Shown: positions 11,390 to 22,570, counted from the stretch's first letter. The stretch is 64,000 bases of DNA from Schistocephalus solidus (GCA_017591395.1 WEDG01001055.1:17703-81702), one strand, 5' to 3'. Translations and numbers: made by a program. The notes: generated by a model from the letters alone, not told the origin.

Positions 11390-11630
11390 ATGCGCACCCC
11401 TAGCAAAATACCACACATGGGGATGTGGTGGCACACCTAGCTATGGATTCCTTCCTTCCGCACCGGCTACCTGTGCCCTCTTTTTGCCTCCGATCTTCTT
11501 GAATCTGTCTTTAAACCGTGTCCAGGGAGGTTAGGGTGGAGAGAAGAGTGCGTTAGATGCGTTAGATCTAGTTAATGCACAATTCGCCTTCCCTGCGTCC
11601 ACCACTCCTGGAGGCACACTGTGAACATCG
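11390..11630 (+). repeat. Dispersed repeat family R1, diverged copy
   Basis: The order of short blocks GTGGTGGCACACCTAG, a GC-rich patch, TCTTCTTGAATCTGTCTT and CACCACTCCTGGAGGCACAC is shared with better-preserved copies at 21110-21420 and 63490-63760 on the plus strand and with 53480-53760 on the minus strand. It has no coding capacity. Its class is unknown; it may be a non-autonomous transposon. It lies just outside the left end of the giant inverted repeat, whereas the 63490 copy lies inside the right arm in the same strand direction, so these two are not mirror copies. Confidence 0.55.
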
Positions 11631-12044
11631 TTGGCAACGATGGCTTAACTGTCGTGGTGTCAAGTAAACACGAATATAGTAAAGCTGGACATGAACACTG
11701 TTCCCCTCTTCACGTTACCCAACACAAAAAAGATGGCTATTTCTGTTTATGTAGTCCCTGCAATTTCCGTTACCATAGCGACGCTGTCCGTAGACTGCAA
11801 TCTTGAACGTAAATTTGCTGTGTCAAATCAAATAAACTCAAAAATTGTTTCCCTCAATGGTCGTAGTCCTTGGATTGTGGGTTCCTTTTCGCTGTACTGC
11901 CTGTCTACCCACAAGCAAATACTAAGTAGGCTGGTCTTTTCAGTAGACAACAGAATTTTAATAGTTAATGCCGGACTGTGTGACAATAATTGGGCCCTAT
12001 GTGCCAAGCGAAGGCTGCCGGTTGAAAATCCTTCTTAATTACTT

Positions 12045-13969
12045 AAGTTTCTTCCCAAAGTTTTGTTGCGCACACCAAAATAAAGTGGATATCTGTCAAC
12101 TGCTTGAGTTTTGACCGCTAAACGTAGGCTCCCAGAAAATAATGATTTCACAAGTGAACTACTTTGCTATCTACCAAAGTGCTCCGTACCATTACTCTTG
12201 CAGATGGGTTTGATGAGCGCCTCAGCCGACGAAGCCAAATGGCTGAATAACCTACCTACGAACTGGTTAACATGTATCGTTGCCAGATATTTCGACCGTC
12301 GACTTTGACATCTGATCCTGTTAATATTTAACCAGTTTTACCGAAAATTCAGCCGAAAATGTATTTTTAATCGCATCCTTCTGGCTCCCGACTTCTGCAT
12401 TTTTCCCGTATCTCTACCATTCTGTCACAACCGATATTCGAAGTTTTTTTGTTTTTGCGTTTTTTTTGCGGTCTGACTGAATAAATACGACATTATAACA
12501 CTAGTCAATGCGTCTCGTAGATATTTGCGAGCATTCAATGGCGCCCATGGCCGTGGTACGATGCATCGATTGGAACAGGAACACGTGGCACAAATTCCCT
12601 CATTCTGTGTTTTTACGCGACTGTTGATGTTTAACTGTTTGTGGAACACCGTTTCTCCTCCTGTGTGACTACTGGCGCCCGTCGCACTAGCCCTCTGCAT
12701 ATACTTAATTTTGTCGTTGCGGTGGCTTAGGCTCACCGTCAGTTGTACACCCCATACGGTCATAAAAAATTAATGTCGCCCACCCACTTCAATCAACAGA
12801 GAAATTCCTTATATATGACCTGACGAAACATGGTTGGTTAATGCTATTTTGGTGCTTTTGTGACCGTAGCTTTTCGGTGTCCTTGTTCGAGAAGAGGTGG
12901 CGTTCAAGGATTTTTTTTCACCTGAACTTCGTAGTTTGCGTCTACTTCAGGCTTTATCTCAGATATCCATATTGAAAACCAACACATTAAGGAGTATGAT
13001 TTCCGCAAGCCTAGTTTATTATAGCAGAACGTAGGCTGTACTCTGATCTTGGTTTCTCATAGACCCGAAATGTTCCCACTTGTGTACTAGTATGTATTCC
13101 GAAGTTTTACTGAACTATTTATTCCTTCCTCCAGAATCACATTAAACGATTGTGTAATTGGTTGACGTTTCGCGCAGAGCACCGCTTACTCCGATCAATT
13201 GAGTATTTAAGAGTCTGAATACTTGACCTGTGATCTGAATGCGGGCAATAAAGTATCTTTCCTTATACACCTATAACTGGATTCCTATGTGGCGTACTGT
13301 TTTCACATAGCAGTCTCAGTTAGAAATGCTGCTCGGTAGTTCCCCATCGGGACCAAAAATGACCTGTTTATGCGATTACGTCCATATTTTGCTTTCAAAC
13401 ATGACTATGTTCCACAGTGTATTTTTTACATTGTTGTGATGGATGCCAAAGTGTCCGGTAAGGATTAGGTACCGGTTAAGTTGTTGTTTTGCCCCCTCGT
13501 CCTATGTTCTTACAGTTTATCATGTGTTTAGTTGACTTATAACGCTTCGATCCTATTACTCGTCACGATTTATCCTTCCTGTCATACCTAGGCGAGAGTT
13601 TTCTCGGTTGTATGGTCGATCCAAGGACGTTTTTAGCAGATTTTCAGGATATGGTTGTTGTGCCGCCTTTCTGTGGAAACTTGCTCCTCCGAATCGGGCT
13701 TAGTGACATAGTCCTTCCACTGACAGTTGACATTAAGTTCTACGCGTCAAAAATCCATTATCGCCACCTTAGCCTAGGGACTCCCCTGATGGCAGCACAG
13801 GTTGAAGTGTAGCTTCTCATCACACCGAACCCAGCCGCTGTCAACACTTAAGGTTCGCTTAACTTTTTGTACTCGCTGATAACGGAAACAACTCACCAGA
13901 GGCCAGTTAAAGCCGTTCTATTTTAGTTTCTAACACACCTGTTAACCGTTATGTTTTATATTAGGCACA
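12045..13969. other. Outer left arm, no gene recognised
   Basis: Non-coding DNA with a diverged mirror copy at about 62014-64000. Short open frames (12425-12763 minus, 13612-13812 plus) have broken equivalents in the other arm and carry no known domain. The region just before 13970 would be upstream or intronic sequence of the BET1-like gene. Confidence 0.5.
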
Positions 13970-14413
13970 ATGCGACCTTCAGTTGGCAAAGTGTCAACTC
14001 CATGGATCCCCCACGAGCCGCCAGGCCAACAAAAACCCACCGCTTTCTATGCCTATGGAAATGGCGTTAACGAGGTCGCTGCCTCGCATCGAGGTGTGGC
14101 CACTGTTCGCTTACCACCGGACACCAGCCTCTTGGACACTAATGACAAACTGGCCGATGAGTTGAGGGCCAAGGTGAGCAACCTTCGTGCTCTCTCAATC
14201 AGTATTGGGGATGAGGTGCGAGAGCACAATGCTTTCCTCTCCGGCATGAGCGACGCCTTCGAACGCTCTGAGGGCATGTTAAAGGCGGCCCTCCGTCGTG
14301 TGGGTATCATTAGACGCACTGAGAGCAGTGGATTCGGACTGTACTGTCAACTCTTCCTATTTGTGTTCATCTTTTTCTGCCTTTGTTGGCTTCTGTTAAA
14401 GTTTGCTAGATGA
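13970..14413 (+). CDS. BET1: BET1-like Qc-SNARE, intact left-arm copy
   Basis: A 147-residue protein with the layout of BET1, the SNARE that works in vesicle fusion between the endoplasmic reticulum and Golgi. After a divergent N-terminus of about 50 residues comes the SNARE heptad region: DTNDKLADELRAKVSNLRAL, SISIGDEVREHNAFLSGM and SDAFERSEGMLKAALRRVG. A C-terminal membrane anchor of about 20 residues follows (LYCQLFLFVFIFFCLCWLLL) and a short basic end. The family is usually about 110-120 residues, so the N-terminus is longer than typical. A possible acceptor (TTTATATTAG) lies directly before the ATG, so a 5' exon may exist. It has no interruption, unlike the mirror copy at 61590-62013. 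BET1 is preferred over the paralogue BET1L from the anchor and heptad spacing. Confidence 0.75.
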   Translation: MRPSVGKVSTPWIPHEPPGQQKPTAFYAYGNGVNEVAASHRGVATVRLPPDTSLLDTNDKLADELRAKVSNLRALSISIGDEVREHNAFLSGMSDAFERSEGMLKAALRRVGIIRRTESSGFGLYCQLFLFVFIFFCLCWLLLKFAR

Positions 14414-15855
14414 GACCCCCAACCCCTCCCACGCCTTGGTGCTGTTGTTGCCATTCCCTCTCTTATCTCAGAAATGTCTAATTTTTCGCTGCTGCTGGTA
14501 GATGTCACACTCCTCCCCTTCGCGTCTGTAGCGTCCACCCCACTCGGTCTTTCCTGTACCTGTATATATCAATCCAAGGCCTCATACCTGGTCTATTCCT
14601 TAATTTTTCCTTAATTTGCTTTTGAAATAGATGACTATTTGGAGCAGTTGTCTGCGGACCGTTTTTTTCATCCGTTGTTTGAACCGTTTGCTTGTGCGCC
14701 TCCTGTTTTTGACTGAATGTGGTTCTTAAATTCCAACGGAACAGCTTTGCTACTTCTATTCGTTTGGATTCCGTCTTCTTGCTGCGACCCATCCTTATCA
14801 ACCCATTCTGTTTGACCATTGCAATTGAGCCATGTGATCACATGACCAGTCTCCTCTGCCTCGCATTCTTTGGATTCTTAATGCCCAAAATTAACTTGAA
14901 GTAGGGATAAGCAATGCAGTTCGATTACAGTGTACAATATGAGTGATCCCCGTTCGCTTGGAGGCTCCGGTTCATGGTCCGGGCACGTGGTCGCTCAGTG
15001 ATGATTGATCGATAATCGGTAGGCGTTTTCAGCAGAGACGAGGGGGACCGTACTGGTCAGTTATGGCCTATTTACTCTCATAAACCGGTCCTAGTCCAAC
15101 TCAGACCATAACAATCCCACATTGGCGCCCGTGTCTGTTTGCTCATCAGGTCGAACACTTGATTAGCGTTCTATCACCTGCTATCGGTAAATACTAACTG
15201 TGGCCGAGGCGGGGAATCATCGTCCATTGATGTGACCTAACTGTTCTACGGAAAATAGAGGTTCTGTCTATGCCTTTGGATAAGGTTAGCCATTACTATT
15301 CAGGTCTTCTTCTTGAGTTGAGATACTGTCTGCTGAGGGAATGCCGTCGGGTTTTTGGAGTACAATCTTGTGGGAGACTTAGTCGCCCTTCCCGTCTCCA
15401 TTTTCATTCTTGTTGAAGGTTCGAAAGCAAAGGATAAAGATGGATCTCTATGCGTGCATAGTTTATTTTAATCAGGGATGATAGAGTTCAGTGACAATCT
15501 AGTTAACATTCAATGAGTTGATTCCGTCGGCCGAGTTCGCGTCTGTTTGTGCGGTTTCTTAGCTTTATTCAGCCCCTTTGGTAGGGAACGCTCACCGATC
15601 GCTAACGGAGTCACTCGTTTCGCTCTGTCTTGGGGCCCTACCAGGAGGACCAAGAGTGATCCGTTCTACCCGTGATCATTCAGTTGAACAGTCGGTTGGA
15701 TGTCTGTTGGCAGCAGAAAATTACTTGGTCATTTATCTTGAAGGCCCTCAAAGTAAAGTCCTGATGACCCAGTGCTGAAGTACTGAAAACAATCCTTTCG
15801 GAAACCATATTCCTTCAAAATCACCACAGGGGAATTTTCGTCTGATCTAAGGAGA
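14414..15855. other. Intergenic DNA downstream of the BET1-like gene
   Basis: No coding domain seen. The sequence has a diverged mirror copy at about 60260-61590. Near 15594-15640 there is a short repeated block (GATCGCTAACGGAGTCACTC and onward) that recurs at 20097-20150 and, inverted, near 17240-17330, so it belongs to a dispersed repeat. Confidence 0.45.
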
Positions 15856-15859
15856 TAGA

Positions 15860-16205
15860 CATCTGTGGAATTGGCTGCCATCAGCCAGACATACCCAACT
15901 CCAGGTGTTGCGGCACCCGAGGCTCGAACTCGCGACCTGTTGGGTGGGAGTCCAACGCTCTAACACTGCGTCACGGCTAACAAGAAAGACCGTGGTCCCA
16001 CTAGATTACTATAGGCGAACTATCTCATAAAACTCGCTTTCAGAATAACAACCGACAAAGACAAGGGAGACTGTCGTGCGCGAGACGACAGATCGTGGTT
16101 CAGGCCTCAGGGAATCCAACTCCTGGGGTTGAGTATGGCTTGCTGATGATGAATAAGAAGACGGAAATGATATTCCAGTCTCCTTTGTTTTCGTCGGTAA
16201 TGTTG
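15860..16205. mobile_element. tRNA-derived repeat units in opposite orientations
   Basis: On the minus strand at about 15880-16000 a tRNA-like head can be read, with an A-box-like segment (inverted from GCGTCACGGCTAAC) and a B-box-like segment (inverted from GAGGCTCGAACTCGCG). From about 16095 to 16205 the body of the same family appears on the plus strand (GGTTGAGTATGG, then ATTCCAGTCTCC and TCGTCGGT). Both parts resemble the 306-base units at 25702-27915, but diverged. The mirror pair is at about 59940-60250. It is probably a degenerate SINE-like family. Confidence 0.5.
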
Positions 16206-17245
16206 TCCAGGCTTCTTTGTGGCAGCTGTATTTATTGTGCCCTATCTCAATACCATATCATGCTTGAGCTTCGCCGTTGCAGGATGAAAATGCTAGTTGC
16301 AGTTTACGAAGGCCTACGCAGGCCCTTGGTGGATGCAAGCAATCGGTGCTGTTGCGGACTACCAGTATTTTTTCGAGGAAAAACGCTACAAAAATCAACC
16401 CTTCAGCTGACCAGCGGAAAGCCTGGCGGCGCTGGGGGGTCATCCTTACATGCTTTGTTTTTCTGCAGTCGTCTGATGTCTTAACAGTTTCTCATAAGAA
16501 TTCCATTTATCCTGCCAAGGTCTCTCAACTTGCGAGTGGCCTGGAAGTAGTGTTATCCATACGGGAAATTCCCAACTGGGAAAACAGACTGCAGGAGACA
16601 GCTTCTTTGTCTGTGCAGGTGAAATATTTTGCAGATGCGGCTTGATTAGTGTCGCCTCCTATGACAGTAACATACATAGAATCCAAGGAGCGTATTCATC
16701 GTGAATTTTTATGGTATGTAGAATTTGTCCCACGTACTAGCCCATTTATTATCCACATTACATCGATACTTTCGAATATGACACTGGAACAGCTAATTTA
16801 TGATGTTGTTTACTTAGACCAACGGTGAATTGGGAGCCAAAAAGGTCTTCCTCATATTGCATAGCGGGATTTCGCCGTCTTCCAGGGTAGGTGCGGGAAT
16901 GAAGTTTGGACTTTTATTCCTAATGCGATCACATTCCAAGCTGTCAGAATTATCTATTGCCTTGAGATAATTTCCTTGAATGTTGCCGACACTGCAGTAT
17001 GTTCCTTAGTCCTGTCCACAGGTTTACCGGCCATTTAACACGAGAGCCAAAGCAACGTATTATAGACCACCCAGGTGTGACGTAGTGAGCTTCCGTTTTT
17101 TCGGTTTCCAATTTTAACATAAATACGCCGTTTTCTTTCTCACCCTTCACAGTTCGCCCATGCTGAATCGTTTACCAAGCAGGGTACATCATAATCCACT
17201 ATTATCCTTCCTACTGTTGCTAATGCATCGCCACAGCACAGCCTT

Positions 17246-17301
17246 GGGACTCATTCTCGGGCCCCGCCGGCGGCCGCAGCATAACGGGGCGAGTGAGTCC
17301 C
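17246..17301. repeat. GC-rich 56-base hairpin
   Basis: GGGACTCA at 17246-17253 pairs with TGAGTCCC at 17294-17301. Inside, CTCG pairs with CGAG and CCCCG with CGGGG, around a GC-rich loop. The mirror position in the right arm (near 58820-58870) has lost most of the pairing, so the structure is not conserved between arms. It is part of the dispersed block also seen at 15594 and 20097. Confidence 0.45.
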
Positions 17302-17419
17302 GTAAGCGATCAGTGAGCCCTATCCACCAATATGCATATTCTCAATCCAAACAGACAAGACCACGAGGCCTTGGCTCAGTAGTTAGAGCATTGGACTTCT
17401 GAGACAGCGAGTGATACGC

Positions 17420-18480
17420 TTTATTTTTAAAGTATCATTTCAACATTTTCAGCAAAAGGCCTCCATTTCAGTTAGTTTCAGTTTTATTAAGGGAAAGAGA
17501 ATCGAACGCCCTTGAGCTCCCTTTTGGTTACAGAGTGGCTAAGAAAACATCGATACATAAGGAAAATTGAAAAGACGTTTCCATAATAACATGGGAAAAA
17601 TAAGCAGCCGTCTGCTAGTCTACAAAATACAATTTAAAAACTACTCGAGTATTGTGAGTAGTATGAGTACATGCAATTGAACTAGAAGGTTTGATGAGCG
17701 TCGAACTTTGCGCCCCTCGCAAGGTGGGCGTGTTAGTCGGAGTTAAAGAATAAATGGGAATAAAGCAAAAGTCCAGGCCATTCATAATGCGAAAGGTTAG
17801 TTTGAGATCTTTTCGTAGTTGCCTGTAGGAAAGGGGAAATATATTGAAGGTTGATAATCTGTTTTCATAGGTTAGCGTTCACATTCCTTTAGTCGTTTTT
17901 GTCGCCCGCCGCTGGACCTTCTCTAGGACGCTGCTATCCTTGACAGGCAAAGGTCTCCATGCCTGTATGGCATGTTCTAGGCGCGGCCGCACGAAGCTTT
18001 TAAATATTTTGGAGAAATTGTCTTTATCAATTTTCATGAAGGCGCACCTGATGAGTTGCAATACATGCATGGCTGACTTGGCCATCTTCGTACAGTGTTA
18101 GTGTTGGTTTGAGTGACGATGTGATCCACACACCCAAGTCCTTCTGACTGTTAACTGGTTGCAGTGGTGTACCATTAACTGGATAAAATTGGTAAGCAAA
18201 AGATATAATACCGAAAGACAACAGAAGCTATAGAGTAGGCGAAAGCTGTAACTATCGGCATCGTGAACGGTCGTCCGTGAATGAATGGCAAAATTGTGCA
18301 AGATTTTCTTCAAAACAGTGCAGGCGTTGTTTACAAATGACCTGCTTATTATACTTAATATAAACAAACGGGAAAATAGCAGTATCTTATGAGAAAAATG
18401 GGCCAGCCCATGTACAAATAAGAAAATTCACATGTGAATGAAGGAGAAAAAACTGGCAGCTCAAATTCAAATCCATAAAT
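17420..18480 (-). mobile_element. CT-tailed short repeat (S1) split by a CR1-like LINE
   Basis: The outer parts (about 18195-18480 and 17420-17475) are a minus-strand copy of the short repeat family S1 that ends in AATAAA-like sequence plus a CT run elsewhere in the window (20760, 21950, 29420). Between them sits a minus-strand LINE fragment at about 17475-18195 with RT C-terminal motifs: QKDLGVWITSSLKP, FVRPRLEHAIQAWRPL and LEKVQRRATK. Its 3' tail reads as an ACTGAAACTAACTGAAA-type repeat. The nesting shows the LINE is younger than this S1 copy. Mirror copy: 57600-58660. Confidence 0.65.
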
Positions 18481-18899
18481 GACTATTCCAGTCTCCCTCG
18501 TCTACTAACATCTTAATCAACTATTATGCTTTCTACTGATGCTGATGCATCGCTACTGAACCACCCAGGAGCTATAAAAGTGTGGGTTATTTCCCAATTG
18601 GTCCCTATGGTTTACTTTGCCTCCACACAGACGTAAAAGTCGGTATTTTGACCTCAAGAAAAATCGCTTATACTGTGTTCGCCGGTATGGAGCTCCCCAT
18701 CGGTTGAAGCTAACTGCCCTACACGCGTTTGGCTTTTTATTACGAGATAAAAGCAGGTTTTACCCTGTTATTTTTAAAATAATATAAAATAGATAATTTT
18801 CTAATGACAAAATTGTCTGATTGACTTTTTCAAAAGAATAACTGTCAGGTGATCATTGAAATCTTGGCACAACAAATCATACTTTTCAGTTAAATACAG

Positions 18900-19430
18900 A
18901 TGATTTATTAGGTAAGAAATTCGAACATGTCGGAAAAATACTCCGCCTGAGAGTTGACCTAAACACCTGCATCAGGGCGGTTGTCAGATGGTTAGTTCGA
19001 CCGTTGTAGTCCGATGATATCCGCCGTATGCTACACAGAAAGGTGGTGCAGGGACGGTGACTTGTGCGCACATTAGTTTTAAGTCTTCCCTTACCCGCCT
19101 ATGCCCAGTATCAAAACATGGTCAAGAAACCGGAGGTGGGGTCGGGTGCAGATGAATCATCTCTCACGGAGTGTGAGAGCGGGGTGTGACATGAGCCGGC
19201 AACTACGCATGCCTATGTTGGGCACTCGCCCCATGTTTGTCATTTGTTCTGGGAACTCATCCCAAATAATAAGGCCTGCCGCACACTGATTTGGCTCCTG
19301 TGGTGTTCCAGCGCATCGAACACGCGGCCCGTTTAGGGGGCAAGGGGTCAGATACCGATGTTTACTATGACCTACTGTCTGTCGCTTTAGCGGGTGCAGA
19401 ATAATGAGCATTTTAATATCATATAACACG
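18900..19430 (-). repeat. Dispersed repeat family R1, long minus-strand copy
   Basis: Read on the minus strand it contains CACAAGTCACCGTCCCTGCA and the CATACGGCGGATATCATC block, which match the plus-strand copy at 21110-21420. It extends further than that copy. Mirror copy: 56740-57190 on the plus strand. No open frame of note. Confidence 0.5.
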
Positions 19431-19530
19431 CTACTTTGTTGGAGCCAGTAGACAGAATATATGCATTAACACTGCCATGTTCGTTTTCTTACCATTGTGT
19501 GTCCTTCTGCATATCAGTTCGGACTGACAA

Positions 19531-19835
19531 ATGGACGGTGAAGATGACGCAGACCTCAGACGACGACGGGAAGGTAATCTCGGATCAACTGAGCCTTCAC
19601 CACCGGGAGTCGCCACTCCGGCGCCGCAGCAGCCCCCCGCCCGTCCCGCAGGTACCGTCGCGCAAGCACCTGCTGTTGAACTCTTTTGGAAGATTTTTGT
19701 CTACTTTTGTGCCATCGGCTTTCTGCTCCTTCTTGAGGAACGCGCCTTATCCTCTAACAGTAGGAAAACCTCACACCCATCCTCCACCAGCGAGACGACG
19801 CAACCCTCCAACTCGCCCTCCCTCCTGCACAACGG
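19531..19835 (+). CDS. Unrecognised membrane protein, exon 1 (left arm)
   Basis: First exon of a candidate four-exon gene (19531-22570, then 31974-33134). The ATG at 19531 has a good context (CAAATGG). It encodes an acidic start (MDGEDDADLRRRREG), a proline- and alanine-rich stretch, and at residues about 50-68 a hydrophobic segment (LFWKIFVYFCAIGFLLLL) that would be a membrane anchor or signal anchor. A serine-rich tail follows. The donor is CAACGG|GTGAGC and the exon ends in phase 2, which matches exon 2. The promoter was not identified. The mirror exon at 56238-56544 has net frameshifts within the proline-rich part that put the anchor out of frame. Confidence 0.5.
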
Positions 19836-20377
19836 GTGAGCGAGTCCCCCGTGTCCCTCCTTTGTCTCCAATTTTGCGCATCAATTGCAATTTGGTCTTA
19901 GTTCTAACGTAAAAAACGGAGTTTTGAGGAAACCAGTTCACTCTATATGAATTCATTGAAATCTCCATCGAGACAGCAGCAACCTGCGTGAACTGTAACG
20001 CAGTTATTTTACTAATTTCTTAATGTTAACTACCGAAGCTTATCGATTATGTTACTGAGAGTGTTACGTATTTGTACTATTCATAGATGAATCCTGACCG
20101 ATCGCTAGCAGAACTTACTCGTCTCACTCTGCCTTGGGGCTCAATCTCGAGCCACGCCAGCAGCTGCACAGCGCCAAGTAGTAGTCTTAAATGCAGAAGA
20201 ACAATGTCGACAAAGACCGTCAAAGAAAAAACCATTTTTTATGGTATTTGTCGGCATTATTCATCTGTATTTGCACTATTTTCTATCTGTTAAGACTTGT
20301 TCATTGTGAATTACAAGTCGCCATGACTTGTACGTTGCAGAAAGTACTTACTTCTACTTGACACAACTATGCTCGTA

Positions 20378-20665
20378 TCATGTATGGTACCTCCCCACGC
20401 GTAACGATGCGTGGTAGCGGACCTGGACAGCTGGACACGTTCTCTTTTCCAGCGAAGGAGACCGAATACTGAATGTCCAAAAACTGCATCCATGTTTTGA
20501 CGAACTGTGTGGGTCAGCTTTTGAGTTGACTTCCGTCTTCTTCAATGGCGCCGGATCAAGGGCAGCAACACTGGGTCCGTGAAGTGAATGAAGAAGAACG
20601 TGCCCAAACCACCTTATTAATCGTTCTTGAGAAGCTCCGGCGAGCAGCACTGATTCAGGAGACAA
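20378..20665 (-). mobile_element. RTE-like LINE remnant, shortened left copy
   Basis: A minus-strand frame with ERLIRWFGHVLLHSLH, the motif found near the C-terminus of RTE-type reverse transcriptases. The right arm keeps an extra 246 bases at 55203-55450 with the upstream RT motifs; in the left arm the sequence jumps from TCTTGAGAAGCTCC directly on. This looks like a deletion in the left arm. The element is dead in both arms. Confidence 0.6.
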
Positions 20666-20759
20666 TGTGATCCATTACCATGTAAATTCGGCAATAGCCT
20701 CCCCCGAGGTATTTGAAATTGTGTAGGTCTTCAAGTTGACAGTCAGGCGAGCTTTTAAA

Positions 20760-21090
20760 ATGGAACCGCTATTTCTTCTCCACTCACAGGTGAATTTTGT
20801 GATAGGTATATTGGCTGGCTCTTTTGGCTCATCAGGTACTACTATTTACCACTTTTGTTTATTTTACTTGCCATAATGAGGTCAATTGCAAATAATGACA
20901 GGACCGCTTCGAAGGCAGAAAATCTGGTGCAAATTTTTCGACTCATTCACGGACGATCGTTCATAATGTCGACATTTGCAGCTTTCGGTCACTATGTATT
21001 ATTTGTTATCTTCCGGTTTTACCTCATTGTCTACTTCTTTTCAACAACGGTGGATGGAGGTCTTTTTGCTGTAAATTTTGAAATGAGTCA
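20760..21090 (+). mobile_element. CT-tailed short repeat S1, copy truncated at its 3' end
   Basis: It shares with 21950-22332 and 29420-29808 the order: CCATCT-like start, a block of the type CTTATATGTATGTCGG (here diverged to GATAGGTATATTGG), ATGAGGTCA, ATGATGTC-like, CTTCCGGTTTT and GGTGGATGGAGG. It ends at TTTTGAAATGA, losing the AATAAA and CT run that its right-arm mirror (54710-55090) still has, so the left copy lost its tail by deletion. Confidence 0.6.
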
Positions 21091-21109
21091 GGCTGCAATG
21101 GCTCCTTAA

Positions 21110-21420
21110 TGTGGCCTGTATGGCACTCCCACTCTGTGGGATCCGAGCCAGGTGTGGTGGTACACCCAGGAGCGGCTCCGGCCGCGCCAACAACCTGCGC
21201 CCTCTCCCATCTCCGGTCTTCTTAACTCTGTCTTGACACCAGGCTCAGGTAGGGGAAGAGGAGAGAGTACGGTAGCTGCAGCGCAAGGCTACTATCACTT
21301 AACACTAATTAACGCGTAAGTCACCGTCCCTGCACCAACTGGTGTGGAGCATACGGTGGACCTCGTCGAAATCGACGGTCGAAACTGTCAATGCTGACAA
21401 GCAATAAATAGTCGGTAAAC
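21110..21420 (+). repeat. Dispersed repeat family R1
   Basis: About 300 bases containing GTGTGGTGGTACACCCAGGA, CTTCTTAACTCTGTCTTGAC, a purine-rich GGGGAAGAGGAGAG block, GTCACCGTCCCTGCACCA and GTGGAGCATACGGTGGACC. The same ordered blocks occur at 53480-53760 (minus, mirror), 63490-63760 (plus) and more diverged at 11390-11630. It has no coding capacity. Confidence 0.6.
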
Positions 21421-21600
21421 ATTACGGACAGCCGAAATGTCCGTATTTGATTATTTGCGTGCAAGAATAATGCCGGACATCTGCAACGACAGTTTGTTCT
21501 ATCCCGATGGGTGTGGTAGAGTAAAAGACAAAGCGGGTTTCTGGAAGCAACCACTTTTTTCTAGTTCTGCAAAAAACAGCGGATCTTCTAGCTCATCATC

Positions 21601-21800
21601 TCTGGCCGTTCTCGAACATTCTGGCCAATCACGGAACGCGTTCTCGAACATTCTGGCCTACGGCATGCCGCACGTTGATTGGTCGCTTATCACACTGGAA
21701 TTCCCTCTTAGCAACTTTTCGCATATTTGGGTCGCACGCGAGCGCTAAGGCTTCACGCGTACTCGATGCAGCAGCAGCACCGAACAAGATATAAATGCGG
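21601..21800 (+). promoter_or_regulatory. Heat-shock-type promoter with two HSE trimers
   Basis: Two perfect heat shock elements of the TTCnnGAAnnTTC form lie at 21609-21621 and 21641-21653, 32 bases apart. CCAAT is at 21625-21629, an inverted CCAAT at 21678-21682 and a TATA box (TATAAAT) at 21790-21796. This is the known arrangement of HSF-controlled metazoan promoters. The expected start site near 21820 precedes an ATG at 21830 opening a short frame with a hydrophobic, signal-peptide-like start (MVIYLLVLLTPDW) that stops after 27 codons unless spliced. The whole set is conserved in the right arm at 53060-53260. The 103-codon plus-strand frame that overlaps it (21437-21748) is probably incidental. 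Confidence 0.55.
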
Positions 21801-21949
21801 AACACTAAGGACGAATGAAATTTCCGTTTATGGTTATTTACCTGTTGGTACTGCTAACTCCTGACTGGTCCACAACTGTAGACGATTTACAAATAGTCAT
21901 CGAACTCCTATAAAAGAGAAGTCTTTCCTCAAGCGACCGCTGCCACTGC

Positions 21950-22332
21950 TATAGTGGGCTTTTGAAATTGAGCCGCCATCTTTCTGCTCTCCATTCGCAT
22001 GTGAATCCTCTTATATGTATGTCGGTTAGCCTATTCGACCCATTTTATACCGAATTTTAACCCTATTTGTTTTTTCGAACAACAAAAATGAGGTTATCGG
22101 CGCACGACGCCGGCATCGTTTTGAAAGAAGTCCAATTTGGTCGATATTTTGAGACGCATTCAAGTATGATTCTTCATGTGGTTAATGTTTGCATTCTTCG
22201 GCCATTCCTTTGTGATCTTCCGGTTTTGTGTGGCTTGTATCCCCAACCTTATTCACGGTGAATGGAGGCATGCTTTGCTGAAAGTTTTGGAATTTTACTT
22301 TCAAAATAAAGCCTAGCTCTCTCTCTCTCATA
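21950..22332 (+). mobile_element. CT-tailed short repeat S1, full copy
   Basis: Begins near TTGAGCCGCCATCTTT, contains CTTATATGTATGTCGG, AAATGAGGTTATCGG and TTTGAAAGAAGTCCAA, and ends with CTTTCAAAATAAAGCC followed by a short CT run (22318-22329). It is non-coding. It may be a SINE-like or other non-autonomous element with its own poly(A)-signal-like AATAAA. Mirror copy: 52514-52905. Confidence 0.65.
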
Positions 22333-22401
22333 GCGAAACAGGGCTATGTGCAGGCCTCCCGTCCCTCCACTCTTCACAAACATCATTTTTTTAATTTTTA
22401 G

Positions 22402-22570
22402 ACATCTAAAAACTGGCGAAATTGGTTTCTTACTCCTCTTCGAGCCATCCGACGTAGAACTGCGCCTCACTTCAAGCAACGAGGATGTTGATCTCTACGT
22501 CGTCTTGCACGAAGACCTCGAATACTTTAAGAGCAAGTCACAGAATTTGCGTAGCTTCCTTGAGGTCACG
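22402..22570 (+). CDS. Unrecognised membrane protein, exon 2 (left arm)
   Basis: It is bounded by a strong acceptor (TTTTTAATTTTTAG) and a consensus donor (CACG|GTGAGT). It enters in phase 2 and leaves in phase 0, so exons 1 and 2 join in frame. It encodes EIGFLLLFEPSDVELRLTSS, then NEDVDLYVVLHEDLEYF, a pattern of alternating strands with a DVDLYV motif, as in some extracellular beta domains (the PPC-type DxDLYV pattern is one weak comparison). The mirror exon at 52284-52453 has one extra C that shifts the frame. The S1 repeat at 21950-22332 lies in the preceding intron. Confidence 0.55.

Noticed and set aside
16095..16645. Overlapping plus-strand frames of 122-129 codons
   Set aside because: They run through tRNA-like repeat units and have no equivalent intact frame at 59672-60148.
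21437..21748. 103-codon frame conserved in both arms (mirror 53108-53419)
   Set aside because: It overlaps the heat shock elements and CCAAT boxes, has a serine run and no domain. Conservation is explained by the near identity of the arms in this region.
22402..22570. Exon 2 joined to the short signal-peptide frame at 21815-21911 in place of exon 1 at 19531
   Set aside because: No good donor of the required phase exists in that short frame (only a weak CTG|GTCCAC), whereas 19835 has a consensus donor in the right phase.
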